Below are positions 49,043 to 60,167 of a stretch of DNA of 64,000 nt, one piece after another. The notes under the pieces were generated by a model. It did not search any database. It was not told where the DNA came from and worked only from the letters and a program-made list of their open reading frames with translations. The position numbers and the translations under genes are program-made. Origin of the DNA: Aspidiotus rigidus (taxonomy: Eukaryota > Arthropoda > Insecta > Hemiptera > Diaspididae); assembly GCA_035079385.1 (NCBI GenBank), contig JAVHKY010000052.1, positions 3,100,001 to 3,164,000 of the forward strand. The letters are read 5' to 3'. Within the stretch, counting starts at the first letter, position 1. Every line of letters begins with the position of its first letter.

Positions 49043-49345
49043 CTCGTCCATTCTCACTGATCAATTGCTCAATAACCAATCAAACTGAAGATTCCCTTCA
49101 GGTTCAGTGTACAGAGAATTTCAATGGAGGCTTACCTCAACATTTTATGATGGAATTATTGGAACTTTCCAGCTTGGAATCAAAATACAATGTTACAGTT
49201 TATGATAAGAAGCCTGTATTTTTTGTGCGCGGAATTGACCCAGTCATTTCTTACGCTGTAAAACTGTTAGCGATAAATGAGAAAGGCTCGTCAGAACCCG
49301 TCTATCTGAATACCACGTCATCCAACGGAGCAGCCAAATATACAA
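49043..49345 (+). CDS. sidestep-family receptor, fibronectin III exon
   Basis: A 303-base exon between TTCTTTTAG and GTAAAA, phase 1 at both ends. It reads ARPFSLINCSITNQTEDSLQ, then VQCTENFNGGLPQHFMMELL, then SYAVKLLAINEKGSSEPVYL. The N-Q-T...SL.V.C...F.GGLPQ.F pattern and the A.N.KG.S.P end match the single FN3 domain that follows the Ig domains in sidestep proteins. NCS, NQT, NVT and NTT are potential N-glycosylation sites. The first codon is completed by the G at the end of the Ig exon. Confidence 0.88.
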
Positions 49346-50011
49346 GTAAAACTTTGTTTTGAGAGTAGCTATCGTTTGTATTGTAATAATAATGTTTTGT
49401 TTCGCGTGACCCTCACGAAAATCAGGAAAATGTGCTGTAACTCTTTTTCCATTAGTCTGCATCTGCTCATAAGACAAGCATGTAATGTTCTAGAAACTGA
49501 TCAATATTTTGTAATTGAAACATAGGATTATTTTTGTTGAATTACAAGTCATCTAGATTATCAAAGGGAAGTTCGTAATTTGCACGCACCTATTGCGTAA
49601 ATTGCATATCATGTATTTAGCACGCGCGAATTTGCTAGAATAAAATGCACACTTGTATTTTTCACGCACGCTTGTAGAGTAAGAGTGAATTGTACACGGT
49701 GTACTTATTTTACACATATACAGTTACAACAGGAGAAAAATGCACTCATTAGGACATGTTCATAGAAGATTACAGATGATTCATATTTAACTTGTAATGT
49801 GTTGTAGAAGTACGTGTCCGTTCTATTTGGTACAACAAAATGTTTGATAATTTTATTTCATCCATCTACCTATCGGTTCACAGCAATTGTTGCTTTCCAA
49901 TGCCCCATCTTCTATTTCCTCGGTTCATTCACAGACCCTCCAGTACGTTCCGCGGTCGTATTTTTCCTGCTACTGGATCTGTCCAGCTCTTCCTGGGTTG
50001 CCCCTTCTTTT

Positions 50012-50518
50012 TAACAGGGAACCTGTTTTATGGCGGGTTTTTTGAGAAATTTGCCGTACGCCGTCCGGCGAAAAACTTGGAAAAATGTTGACTTCTGTTG
50101 TACATTGCTTGGAGGATGTAATTTTTTCAAGTCCCCCCCCCCCCCCCAACTATCATATATACTGCTCGGAGGTTGAAATTTTAACAGGGAACCTGTTTTA
50201 TGGGGGGCTATTTGAGAAATCTGGCGTCCGTCGTCCAGCGAAAAACTTGGAAAAATTTCGACCCTCGAGCCATATATGATAGGAGAGGGACTTGGAAAAA
50301 TTTTGACTCTCGAGCTATATATGATAGGGGACAAATTTTCCCAAGTCTCCCTCCTATCATAAATAGCTCGAGATTTGAGAAAAACTTGGACTTTCAAACT
50401 ACATTATACTAGGCTTATTTTACGTCTAGGCCTTCTTTATACTAGCTTTATTTAGGTCTAGGCTTCCTTGAATTTTCAATACCAAATCCTATTTGACTCA
50501 TAAAACAGGTTCCCTGCG
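50012..50518. repeat. inverted-repeat element with degenerate ~40-bp units (copy 3)
   Basis: The ends are inverted copies of CAGGGAACCTGTTTTATG (50015 and 50496-50514); a third copy at about 50183 restarts the element. In between are units of the TATCATATATAGCTCGAG / GAAAAATTTTGAC type in both orientations, and a C13 run near 50136. Confidence 0.7.
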
Positions 50519-50905
50519 TTCCTCGTTTAACTTCGTTAAGGAAGCCGTCGTTTTTCTGTCCCTTTCCCATCATATGTCCGCTGTGTGCCGTCCGGCGAAA
50601 AACTTGGAGAAATTTAGACTCCTGTATAGCTTGAAGGATGAAATTTTTTACTTAGAAAAAATTTCGAATCCTATTATACATAGCTTGGTGGATGAAATTT
50701 TTCCAAATCCCTCCCCTCCTATCATATATAGCTCGAGTGTCAAGAAAAATTTAGACTTTCTGAATATATTATACTAGGCTTATAGTAGGTCTAACCTTCT
50801 TTATACTAGCTGTATACTAGGTCTAGGCTTCCCTGAATTCAATACCAAATCCGATTTGACTGATGACTTCGTTAAGGAAGCCGTCGTTTTTCCAAGTCCT
50901 GTTCC
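50519..50905. repeat. dispersed repeat, partial copy 4
   Basis: A second array of the same units. Its GGAAGCCGTCGTTTTTC segment occurs at both ends (about 50540 and 50877), and the CTAGGTCTAGGCTTCC segment near 50817 repeats one at about 50454. Confidence 0.6.
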
Positions 50906-52159
50906 TATCTATCTATTATATAAAGAGAAGTTGCAAAATCGCAAATCCATTTAACTTTATTCCTATTTCACCTACGAACTTGGAATTTGTTTCCATTGCT
51001 TTAGCTTGCGTAGGAGAAGGTTTATGCGTAATAAATTTGAAGTTACGAAATCAGGCGAATGGCGTGTAGTATATCTTTGTGCTTGGGGGGGGGGGGTCAT
51101 TAATGATTCAAGAGATGAAAAATCTGTATCATTAATTAATTTATTGATTGAAAATGCTAAGCAATCATTTTTGTTGACGTTCATCGAAAATTAATATGTG
51201 CTAGGCAATCATTTTTGGAAAATGGTTCTTTTCAACCGGAGAAATTTTGAATACCCATACTATGAGTGATCGAATAGTGTAGGGTTACGATAAAGATTTT
51301 GCTTAGCAATTATCTGAAAAAGTGGTGGTGTTCTTTCATTATTTCAAATTTAACGTGAGGACTAAGAAAAGAAAAACCATTCACGTCAATTTCGAAAATT
51401 CAATATCGAAGTCACGGATTTCTCCCTTTATTGCAATCTAATTGGCGAATGCCAAAATGCAAGAAAGGAAATCTAGGGCGGTTGACGAACAAAGGGAAGA
51501 GGACTCGTGTCAATTCCGAAATTTTGACATCAGAAAATAATGTGGAAAATATGATTGTCAGAACGATAATAATCCACCCATTAGGTACATTATTGAGAAA
51601 GAATATACCAGTGGAAGTTCAATTGGGAATCTGGCAATCACGTGCACATTTTGTGATGGAAAATTATTTGAAACTGAAAATCGGAATTTCTGTTGCGGGA
51701 GTGGTAAGATTGAGTTACCTGATTTACCCTCGATGCCGGATCTTCTTCAAAAACTATTAGACGGAAGGGATAATAGATCTTCTCATTTTCTTAATAATTT
51801 GCGAAAATACAACAATGCGCTTTCAATGACTTCTTTAGGGTGTAATAAAGTTCCAAACATATTTACAATTTTTAAAATTTTTGGACAATTGTGACCACAA
51901 AAAATGACAAATTTTTCAGCATACACCCAGAAAGAAGAATGCGCAAAAGATCTTCTAAAAAGACGGCATCCAACTATCAGAGAAGATATTGAGAACGAGA
52001 TTGAAAGTGTAAAACAAAATATCAACCATAAAAAAAATAAAATTGAAAAATTGCAAATTAAAGAATTAAATTAGAAATTAAACTAAGAGAATACTAATGA
52101 TAAATAAATATCAAGGATTTTGAAAATAATTTGAAATTTTATAATGTTTAGCGGGCTTA

Positions 52160-52620
52160 CGGCTTGTAATATATATAGCTCGAGAGTCAATTTTTCTAAG
52201 CCCCCTCCTATCGTATAAGTATAGCTTGCAGGTCGAAATTTTTCAAGTCCCTCTCCTATCATATTAGGCTCGAGAGTAGAAATTTTTCCACTCCCCCTCC
52301 TATCTTATATAGCTTGCAGGCGCGGATTTACGGGTACTTTTTTTTTGGGGGGGGGGGGGGGGAGGGATATTCCATCGTTCCAAAATTTTTTATAGTCAAA
52401 TTAGACAATTTCAATCGTTCTTAAAGTTTTTTTTTTTTTTTTTTATTATTGGGGGGAGGAGGATATATCCTTCTTATCTGCCCCCCGTAAATCCGCGCCT
52501 GAGCTTGGAGGTCGAAATTTTTCCAAGTCCTTATTCTGCCATATATTATAGCTCGAGAGCCGAAATTTTTCTTCCCTTTCCTATCATATGTCCGCCGTGT
52601 GCCGTCTGGCAAAAAACTTA
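52160..52620. repeat. dispersed repeat, copy 5, interrupted by a small transposon
   Basis: Four or more units (ATATATAGCTCGAGAGTC, then TTTTTCCAAGTCCC, then TCCTATCATA), broken at 52317-52501 by an insertion and continuing on the other side. Confidence 0.65.
52317..52501. mobile_element. 185-bp TIR element nested in the repeat
   Basis: Ends CAGGCGCGGATTTACGGG / CCCGTAAATCCGCGCCTG. It is flanked by AGCTTG on both sides (52311-52316, 52502-52507); AGCTTG occurs once in the uninterrupted unit, so this is a target duplication. Interior: poly-T, a 16-G run and poly-T. No coding capacity. Confidence 0.75.
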
Positions 52621-53257
52621 CATTATTTATTTTGTCTTGGGCGATTCCCTTGAGCAGCCATTCTTCCGATATTTTTGCAATATGCGCATACCGTATGAAC
52701 AGTCTAGACTTGATGTCGTTCCCTAGGGTATTCTATTGCTCCCGGACCATTTTATTTCAAACTTTCATTAGTTTTGATCACTTGGCTATTTTTCTATAAA
52801 AATTGATTTCTATCGCTAATTATTGTACTTCTTCTGTATTCAAACGTATGCGATTTATCATGTGTGCATTTTAAGTCTGCTTCTTCTCTGTGCGTTCTTT
52901 ACCACGTGTGCAAATTACTCAACAATCATAGTGTGCGCAAATTATATCCGCCCGGTCAAACAATGGCACTTGTACCTTATTTATATTCTAGTCGAGTTAT
53001 TAAATAGTCATCAGTTTCCAGGACCTTATTTTTGCTTATGGGAAATTACATGTTACGAGTAATAAAAAAGAAACACAGACTAAAAGAAAAAAAGCTAGCA
53101 GTATTTTGTGAGACTTATGTCACAAGAAGGAGCATTGAGTAGACAACCTATGTATTATAAGATTTGTTAAACAACAATTGTCAGTAATGGTGTGTGCATG
53201 TGAACTGTCAGTCAAATACTCGTAATTCAAGAAACGGATATCATTAGACGAATTCCT

Positions 53258-53331
53258 GATTGGCATAACCTCAGTGGTGGGATTATTTCACCACCGCTTT
53301 GTAAGCAAATGGCTTGAGGTTCGATCTTTCT
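53258..53331 (+). tRNA. tRNA-Thr-like sequence (pseudogene or SINE head)
   Basis: An A-box-like AACCTCAGTGG, an anticodon-arm-like CGCTTTGTAAGC (anticodon TGT) and a B-box-like GGTTCGATC are correctly spaced. Acceptor-stem pairing is poor and an A-run follows, so a decayed tRNA or tRNA-derived SINE is more likely than a working tRNA gene. Confidence 0.35.
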
Positions 53332-54345
53332 TAAAAAAGAGCGAAAATTTGTGCGTTTTCCATCGTATCAACTTCCCCTAAATATTTTTGTTTTATCTGT
53401 AAGTCACTTGTTATAATTTTATTCGTTCATGATTCGGGTGATGCTAGAAATTCCCGCCATTTTAAACATCAACAATGTACAAGGAGATAAAGTTATGCGT
53501 TCGACTGTTTAAGAAATGGAAAGTGGCGTTAGGATAATTCAAAAGGTGTTGAATCAGACGTAGGTACAGAATAATTTTTTCTTAAAGGGATTTTTTTTGC
53601 AAAAATTTTTGTGAGTCGAACGCCCAGCATTCTTCTTTATAGGTAAAAGTTTGGTAGCGGAATAAAAAAAGAGAGAAGAAGAGAGGAAAATGGGAAACCT
53701 TTGCGATAACAAAGTAACGAGGGAATGTCTAAAGTTTCTCGCTCATATTTTAGGACCAAAGATGAAGCAAAAAATTGCTTACTTTACACAGTATAGCGTA
53801 TAATTTCTACGCCTAACTTTGTTTACTGCTGATGTTGTAGCACAATTTGGGGTTAACTTGAAAAAGACTTTCAGAGAGTTATTTCGCAGCGTTTTCTTCC
53901 TTCTTTTTGCTTTAACCTCCTGTATTTTCACATTCATCGCGTTGCTTTTTCTCTTTCTTCTTATTTTTCACTTTATTAATGAAAAAGAAACGAAAAATTG
54001 GTATCCTTCAATGTACTCAATTTTCGTCCCAAGTCTTGAAGACAATCTCTGTTAACTCTGGCTACTTTTTATTTGGCGAAGCATATTCGCGAAGAAGTTG
54101 AAAATCAAATTTTTCTACGCTGTAATAAAGAAAATCAGACTACACGGTAGTAATTTAATGAGTTTTTTCATTATTAGGTGTATGAGTGATCGCAATTTTA
54201 TATAGTGCCATTAGAAAAATTTGTACATCCCTTGATGATCAAACAATGGCACGCTTTTCCTTACACTCGCTCTCATATTTTTGAACATTATTTTAAAAAA
54301 AACACACCCCATTTTCCAAAAATTAATAAATTGTGCGATTTTCAG

Positions 54346-54603
54346 ATTTTAGTAAAAGTCTGCCTATCACGGATGTGATGACTGGTCTGATCTCGCTTAT
54401 ATCGATCACAGCAGTTTTAGTATTTATCTTCGGATCGACAATATTTTTGTACCAATGTCGACATAAATATAGTAAACATCGAGTGCCAGAGCCTCAGCCA
54501 AAAAATAAGTCCGAGGATCTCCAGCCTTACATGTCCGCTGTGTTTGTGCGCGCCCAACCGACTGCCAAAAACTCCAAAGGACCAGATATAATTACTAATA
54601 CTT
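54346..54603 (+). CDS. sidestep-family receptor, transmembrane exon
   Basis: A 258-base exon between TTTTCAG and GTGAGT, phase 1 at both ends. After a short juxtamembrane stretch (NFSKSLPITD) comes a hydrophobic helix of about 27 residues beginning VMTGLISLISITAVLVFIFG, then a basic stop-transfer segment (CRHKYSKHR) and the start of the cytoplasmic tail. This order after FN3 is what sidestep proteins show. NFS is a potential glycosylation site. Tail sequence is poorly conserved, so the exon is assigned mainly by phase, position and the membrane helix. Confidence 0.85.
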
Positions 54604-55653
54604 GTGAGTAATATTCTAATGAACCTTGGCCAGAAAAATTTCAACTGTCTACCTACTACGGAAGTGGTATTCATGTGAAGCAATACACCTCTTGATTGTG
54701 TTTGCTTCTAATCCATACCTTCCTCTCCTAGAAGAGACTATATCATTCACCATTTTCTTCGGTTTTTATCTTGAAAGTATTTTTAAGAAAATCCACTTTC
54801 TGAAATCCATTTTCTGATCAAATTTTTCTCATAAATGTCAATAATAATTGTGAAAAAAATTTGAAAATTTTTCAAAAAACTCAATTGAAAACGCTATTTG
54901 AACTTGATCTTAGCTTTCCTCGAGTATTTCCTCTATAGAAATCAAAGCAAAAATGCTCTCATTTCATGGTCCGAAATTGTAATTTTTGGATCTCTCGTTT
55001 ATAGGGATATGAACCAGAAACTGTTTCAATTTGAAAAGTTCTTGGTAGCTTGAAAAACCTTTGACCGTGTGTGGACTGATGGGTGTCCCATTGAAATTGT
55101 ATCCAAAGCGTACCTTATTTCTACATCTGATGAGAATACCTTCTTGGTCGGAATTTGTTGAAAAATATTATAACTTGGTGACTGACATAGCGTGGGAAGA
55201 GGTATATTACCTATTCAACGCGTACTTCTTATAGTAATGATGTACATATTAGTGGAAGAAACGAAACAAAACCAAAATACAACGTCCCTGCATTACTTAT
55301 GTTGTACTATTATTTTATTTTGTATCTTCCAATTATAAAATGTGTCGCAGCGCAGTGGAACAAATCGAAATTATTTCTAGTAATCTAATGAAAATATTTC
55401 AAATTAATTTACCGACGCTCTATGGTCACAATTTTTACTTCAGCTTTTAATAAGTGTAGTCAGTCCGGGTAATATTATGATCTTAAAGGGAAAACAAATA
55501 GGAAAGAAAAAATGTATGAAGTAATTTTGCAAGAAATTTCCTAACCTACCACCTGCTCTCTCCTCCAAATTCTACTGAATCATGCGTTTGAATTTCCCGA
55601 GACTATTATATTTCAAGAAAACTAACTTTTATTTTCATCTACAATGTTTCTAG

Positions 55654-55832
55654 ATAATTACGCAGAGGCTAGGACCGAGGCAACATCTAACTTCCCAATG
55701 TTAGTCAATGATCAAACAGATAATTCACAAAAAGAACGTGAAGTCAATTTCAAAATTACAAAACATGACTGTGATTTCACCAGTACTGATGCATTATTTG
55801 GGTACAGAATATTGTCCAAGTCCGCAAAAGAG
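55654..55832 (+). CDS. sidestep-family receptor, cytoplasmic exon
   Basis: Acceptor TTTCTAG, phase 1 in, completing a Tyr codon with the T of the previous exon; donor GTGAGC, phase 0 out. It encodes 60 polar residues including NYAEARTEATSNFP and ALFGYRILSKSAKE, with no known domain, as usual for the tails of this family. Confidence 0.75.
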
Positions 55833-55984
55833 GTGAGCACAATTTATACTCCACATACTTCAGACAGAATAATAATTTAGTGAATCAAAATACTATTCAG
55901 AGTATATTTTCTCATATCTTAGTGGTAGAGTTATTCTGTAGTCTTTATGCATGCGCGTGAGGAACCATCAGGTCCATTGTTTTT

Positions 55985-56090
55985 ATGTGAGTATAACCAA
56001 TAAAATTACAAATCCCCATATTATAATATTATTATAATTTTTTAAATATTATTAATACGGGGATTTGTAATAATTATTTGTTACTCACAT
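55985..56090. repeat. foldback element in an intron of the sidestep-like gene
   Basis: ATGTGAGTA / TTACTCACAT ends and an inner stem TTACAAATCCCC / GGGGATTTGTAA around an AT-rich loop. It lies between two cytoplasmic exons. Confidence 0.65.
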
Positions 56091-56140
56091 GAAAATATTG
56101 AATTTGAACCGTAATTTTATCATTGAGAACCCAATATCAG

Positions 56141-56182
56141 CCATCAGGTCCAGTTTCTTTTGAGGACAAAAATAGTGATGAG
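56141..56182 (+). CDS. sidestep-family receptor, candidate 42-base microexon
   Basis: Acceptor AATATCAG and donor GTAATT enclose exactly 14 codons (PSGPVSFEDKNSDE), phase 0 on both sides, so inclusion or skipping keeps the frame between 55832 and 56441. The acceptor's pyrimidine tract is weak. It could be alternatively spliced. Support is from splice signals and phase alone. Confidence 0.5.
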
Positions 56183-56440
56183 GTAATTTTAATTTTGTTT
56201 TTCTCCGAAACTAATGATACTGTAATCTTTCTGGAAAATTTTGAATGCATTGAAATAGTGATAAACCTTCAAAAATGCTACCTATGTGATTCATATTTTC
56301 TTATTTAAAAAACAAGAGTGGGAACTGCAATTGAAATTGATAAAAAACTTTATTAACTTATATGAAGTGTTGAAATTAACTCTTGCTATATATATATATA
56401 TTCTAAAAAGATATTTTTCTGTTCATTTTTCTATGTGCAG

Positions 56441-56593
56441 ATATTGCCTGTCAATATGTATGAAACAAGTACCCTCAGGTATGGGTATGGGCATAGTAAT
56501 AAACAAGATACATTTGTGATTCAACCTAGGTATAATAAATTATCACCAGAAGTGGTAACAGCGTCAACTAGATTACAAGAATCGTGTATATAA
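56441..56593 (+). CDS. sidestep-family receptor, terminal coding exon
   Basis: Acceptor CTATGTGCAG, phase 0. It encodes 50 residues (ILPVNMYETSTLRYGYGHSN ... STRLQESCI) and stops at TAA 56591-56593. It joins in frame to either the 42-base microexon or the exon ending at 55832. AATAAA-type signals at about 57056 and 57072 are candidates for the poly-A site, beyond a (TC)n tract that would then lie in the 3' UTR. Confidence 0.7.
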   Translation: MLPVNMYETSTLRYGYGHSNKQDTFVIQPRYNKLSPEVVTASTRLQESCI

Positions 56594-56744
56594 TATTAAT
56601 TGAATTAAGTAAATGTTTTTATTTCATATGTTGTTATACTAAAGTAAGTATTATTGAAAAAAGAAAAAAAGACAAAAATTAGAATGCATTTTACTTTTTG
56701 TAAATTTTGTACATTCGTGAGCGCAAATAGACGTGTAAAATGGT

Positions 56745-56856
<112 letters not shown>

Positions 56857-57089
56857 CCCTTTTCTTGTATGAAGGAGGAATTCTCAATAACGTCACTAAC
56901 AGGATTATAGTTGGTCGTCACATTCTGGTGATTTGTCGAATAATCAATTCCATTCAGCGTATAATGCTGTCTTCTATACCTTCATTTTCCAATATTCAGC
57001 TCCGTGACGTGGTAGGTAGATCTGAATTTCCGATTTGCTTCTCCAATAATTTCTAAATAAAATTTATGTGCAATAAATTTCAATTTTTT

Positions 57090-57680
57090 CCGTTCCAAAA
57101 AGAAAATAATGGTGATAATGGACAGGCAGCCCCCGGCGCATTACCATTGCGCACTGTTTTGTCATGTGGACAACAAATCAAAGCAAGAACAAAATGTAAG
57201 CCACATTTTCAAGGGTGTGTGATGATGTATGTGTATATATGAATTCTTCACATAACAGAAGTAGGACAGCACAGTGTCGCACTATTAGCTGCCTGGGCTG
57301 AATGTTGATCACACTACTCAACTTGACTTACCATCTACATAGTGTTGATAGAATATGTATTTGCCGAAATAATTTGTACAATACCTATTCAGAAAAAGTG
57401 TACTCTCAAGAAATGAAATAATAATACGCAGGCGACGACGCGACGGGTGAAGTTTCCATTGCGTGAGTAGTACAGGACTTTTCCTCTCACAATTCAGAAG
57501 TCACCAAGAGAGTCCCTGCCACTCTTCAGATTAATTAATACCAATCACCTCTCAATCAAGCCAGATGTTTGTAGATGAACAATAAAACTCAGTTTCTAAA
57601 GTCTATCACCATGACGTCACATGAACTTACAGAGTAAAAATACCCGCAATCTAATGAGGAAACCTGAATTTTATTTTATT
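57090..57680. other. no gene recognised
   Basis: Non-coding DNA downstream of the sidestep-like gene. Confidence 0.45.
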
Positions 57681-57985
57681 TCAGGCTACAAGTGAACTAG
57701 AACCTACAAAATGTCTCAAGAAAATTCACTGTTCCCTCTCCCTGTCCATCTTACTACCAAGACTATAGCAGTTGTTTCCACAGTCTTTGTAAATTTATAT
57801 TTTCATCACTTCTCCAAATATTCTTATCTCAATATGATTAACTGTAACCTACAGAATCGTTTCAACTCATTTGATAACGAGTTGATGAACTACTAATTAA
57901 GCTCATCCCGCATTCTCGCACAAATTGTATATGTGTACATCTTCAGACACGAGACTATAACTTTCTCAAGTCTCGAAAAAATTCA
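57681..57985. repeat. dispersed repeat, second copy of the 23460 family
   Basis: CTACAAGTGAACTAGAACCT at the start resembles 23768-23787 and 47331-47346; 57785-57985 aligns with 23460-23670, including the GAGACT/AGTCTC hairpin near the end. The order of the two blocks differs between the copies. Confidence 0.55.
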
Positions 57986-58158
57986 GAGAGTAGTTTCAAA
58001 CTTGAGGGTACGTTTCATTTACCTCAAGGTAACGTCCCAAATGATATTTTCAAAATTTGGTTCGTTTGGTTCACATGAATTTGTTGTAACGTTGCGCGTA
58101 ATGATGTTTCTTACCGTACGTAATGCGCATACAATTCGCGTACACATCTTGTTTCCCT

Positions 58159-59106
58159 TAAAGCCTCGTCCACACGAGGGAAAAAAAACAGGTGAATACA
58201 ATAGGGGAATATGCGCGCGCACGCTCATTTTCTCCTGTGATACAAAAATCCATCCACACGTGTGATGGGAGAAAAGAAGGAAAGACTAGTGTTACAGTGT
58301 TACGTATGGTGCTATCTGCGTGGCTGTCTGTAGGCGTATGGCGATCATGTTGTTAAAGCACCTATAACAACCGAGTATTGACATACGCCTTTTGACTCCT
58401 AGTAAGAACGTACTCCCATAAGAGCCCATGATGAATTCGTGATTTTCAAGACAGGATTACTCGAGAACGGCACGATAGATTTTCTTGAAATTAACGTCAT
58501 TAGAAAGAAAATTTTGTGTAGAATAAATCATCTTCTCTTCTTTTTTACCCCCCGAAGCTCATTTTCCGAGTTATTGATTGATAAATGGTACGAGGTTTTC
58601 CGTGAAAGTGTGCGAAAGACAAGCGTGAAACAAAGTCAACGGAGTGAAACAAAATGAAGTACGGAAAACCTTATACCATTTATCAATCAATAACTCGGAA
58701 AATGAGCTTCGGGGGTGAAAAAGAAGAGAAGATGATTTATTCTACATAAAATTTCCTTTCTAATGACGTTAATTTCAAGATAATCTATCGAGCCGTTCTC
58801 GAGTAATCCTTTCTTGAAAATCACGAATTTAACATGGGCTCTTATGGAGGTACGTTCTTTCTAGGAGTCAAAATGGCGTATGTCAATACTTGGGTGTTCT
58901 AGATGCTCTAACGTTGTTAGTAACGCACTCTTACCGTGCACACGCAACACTACTCACACTTCCCTTCAAATTCTCCCCAAGAAGTTGAACATGTTCAACT
59001 TTGTTTTCACCTCATATTCTCACTGAGCGTTCCAATTACGCTCCGCCCACTTCATATTCCCCAACATATTCTCCTCAAAAACGCTCTCGTGTGTATGAGG
59101 CTTTTA
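58159..59106. mobile_element. TIR element carrying a nested foldback
   Basis: Ends TAAAGCCTCGTCCACACGAG and CTCGTGTGTATGAGGCTTTTA, with weaker inner pairing of about 30 more bases (GGGGAATATG / CATATTCCCC). It is interrupted by the element at 58355-58910. Without that insertion it would be about 390 bp. No coding capacity. Confidence 0.6.
58355..58910. mobile_element. large hAT-like foldback element, ~270-bp arms
   Basis: Nearly the whole element is an inverted repeat around about 58620. The ends AAAGCAC(C)TATAACAACC match the 213-bp element at 59955. Flanks ATGTTGTT and ACGTTGTT match at 7 of 8 bases, as an 8-bp target duplication. Confidence 0.75.
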
Positions 59107-59663
59107 TTTTTTTATTTTTTTTTTTTTAATTATTTTCACAATAAAGGATGTATTAAAAAAAAAAAAAAAAAAACCGCAACATTGTGTTCTACAATGACAG
59201 AGACCGAGCAGAGTTGTCAAAATGACTGTCACAAAGATTTTTCGTTACGGTCACACGGTCACGCGTCATGGAGGATTGACTTTGCTTCCTTAGCCTCGTT
59301 TTATTTTATTGGTCATTTCCAAACCGCCAAATGAGAAATTCAAATGGAGAAGAAAGGAAGACAAATAACTATTTGGTCACATTTGCTCACATCTGTCACA
59401 AATTTGGTCACATGACGACAAATGGTCATGATGGTCACACTCAATCGTTTTCATCAGTACCTATGAAATTATAAAATAAAATGAGAAATCTTTTTCTGTT
59501 AGCTTTTAAGACTCAAGTGATTTACAGAAATAATAATGATAATAAAATACAAACAAATTTACAAATACCATTAACTCAGCATCAACTTTCTTCTTTCGTC
59601 AGTTCATAACTTTTCATTTTTTCTTCATTGTACGTATCATGGGAACTGAAATAAAGATAGAAT

Positions 59664-59978
59664 GTGAAAGATGTTAGGTACTGGAGAGAAATTCTTCAAC
59701 AAAGAGAAGAAATCAATAAACTCAATGAAGAAATTAAGTGTTTAAAGAAGAATAGCATGAATTTGTACTCGAAGATCCAAAAGGTGAGAAGAGAAAACCA
59801 AACTTTACAGAAGGCAAATAAAGATTTGAAAATACAAGTGGAAGGTCTACGGAAAGTTATCGAGAAAGTCCGATCGCAGGAAAATCATGGTGATAAGAAC
59901 AAAAGCCCCCTCATCCATTCGAGTGATCCTACTCCTGATCACATAAACGAAACCAAAGCACTAGAACAATACCAGTGA
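59664..59978 (+). CDS. small coiled-coil protein, C-terminus altered by a MITE
   Basis: An open frame of 104 codons (first codons ATGKDV-like; the true start is uncertain) encodes a continuous, highly charged coiled coil: LQQREEINKLNEEIKCLKKN, then YSKIQKVRRENQTLQKANKD, then a Ser/Pro/His-rich tail. No known family. The last eight codons come from a MITE inserted at 59955. Beyond the element the same frame continues for about 20 codons to a TGA near 60240. This suggests that a reading frame existed before the insertion. Host gene exon or element protein cannot be told apart. Confidence 0.4.
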   Translation: MKDVRYWREILQQREEINKLNEEIKCLKKNSMNLYSKIQKVRRENQTLQKANKDLKIQVEGLRKVIEKVRSQENHGDKNKSPLIHSSDPTPDHINETKALEQYQ

Positions 59979-60167
59979 AGACATACGTCATTTTCTATCG
60001 TGCAGAAACCCACCAAGGTACATGGCGTGTCGCATAACATCGCGGATCAACGAAAACACCCAAAATCTGCTGCTCTGCGATGCTACGCGTGACGCGTTGT
60101 ACCTTGGAGGGTTTTGTGAACGATAGAAAATGGCGTATGTCTTCACTTGTATCGTTCTAGTGCTCTA
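59955..60167. mobile_element. 213-bp hAT-like MITE with perfect 8-bp duplication
   Basis: Ends AAAGCACTAGAACAATACCA and ATCGTTCTAGTGCTCTA; flanked by ACGAAACC on both sides (59947-59954, 60168-60175). The inner stem ACATACGTCATTTTCTATCG pairs with CGATAGAAAATGGCGTATGT. Same family as 58355-58910. Confidence 0.88.

Larger units (their letters stand above)
49346..54345 (+). other. 5.0-kb intron of the sidestep-like gene (FN3 to transmembrane)
   Basis: GT...AG, phase 1. It has been colonised by repeats (50012-50905, 52160-52620), a small transposon inside one of them and a tRNA-like sequence, which are listed separately. The rest is AT-rich and non-coding. Confidence 0.8.
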
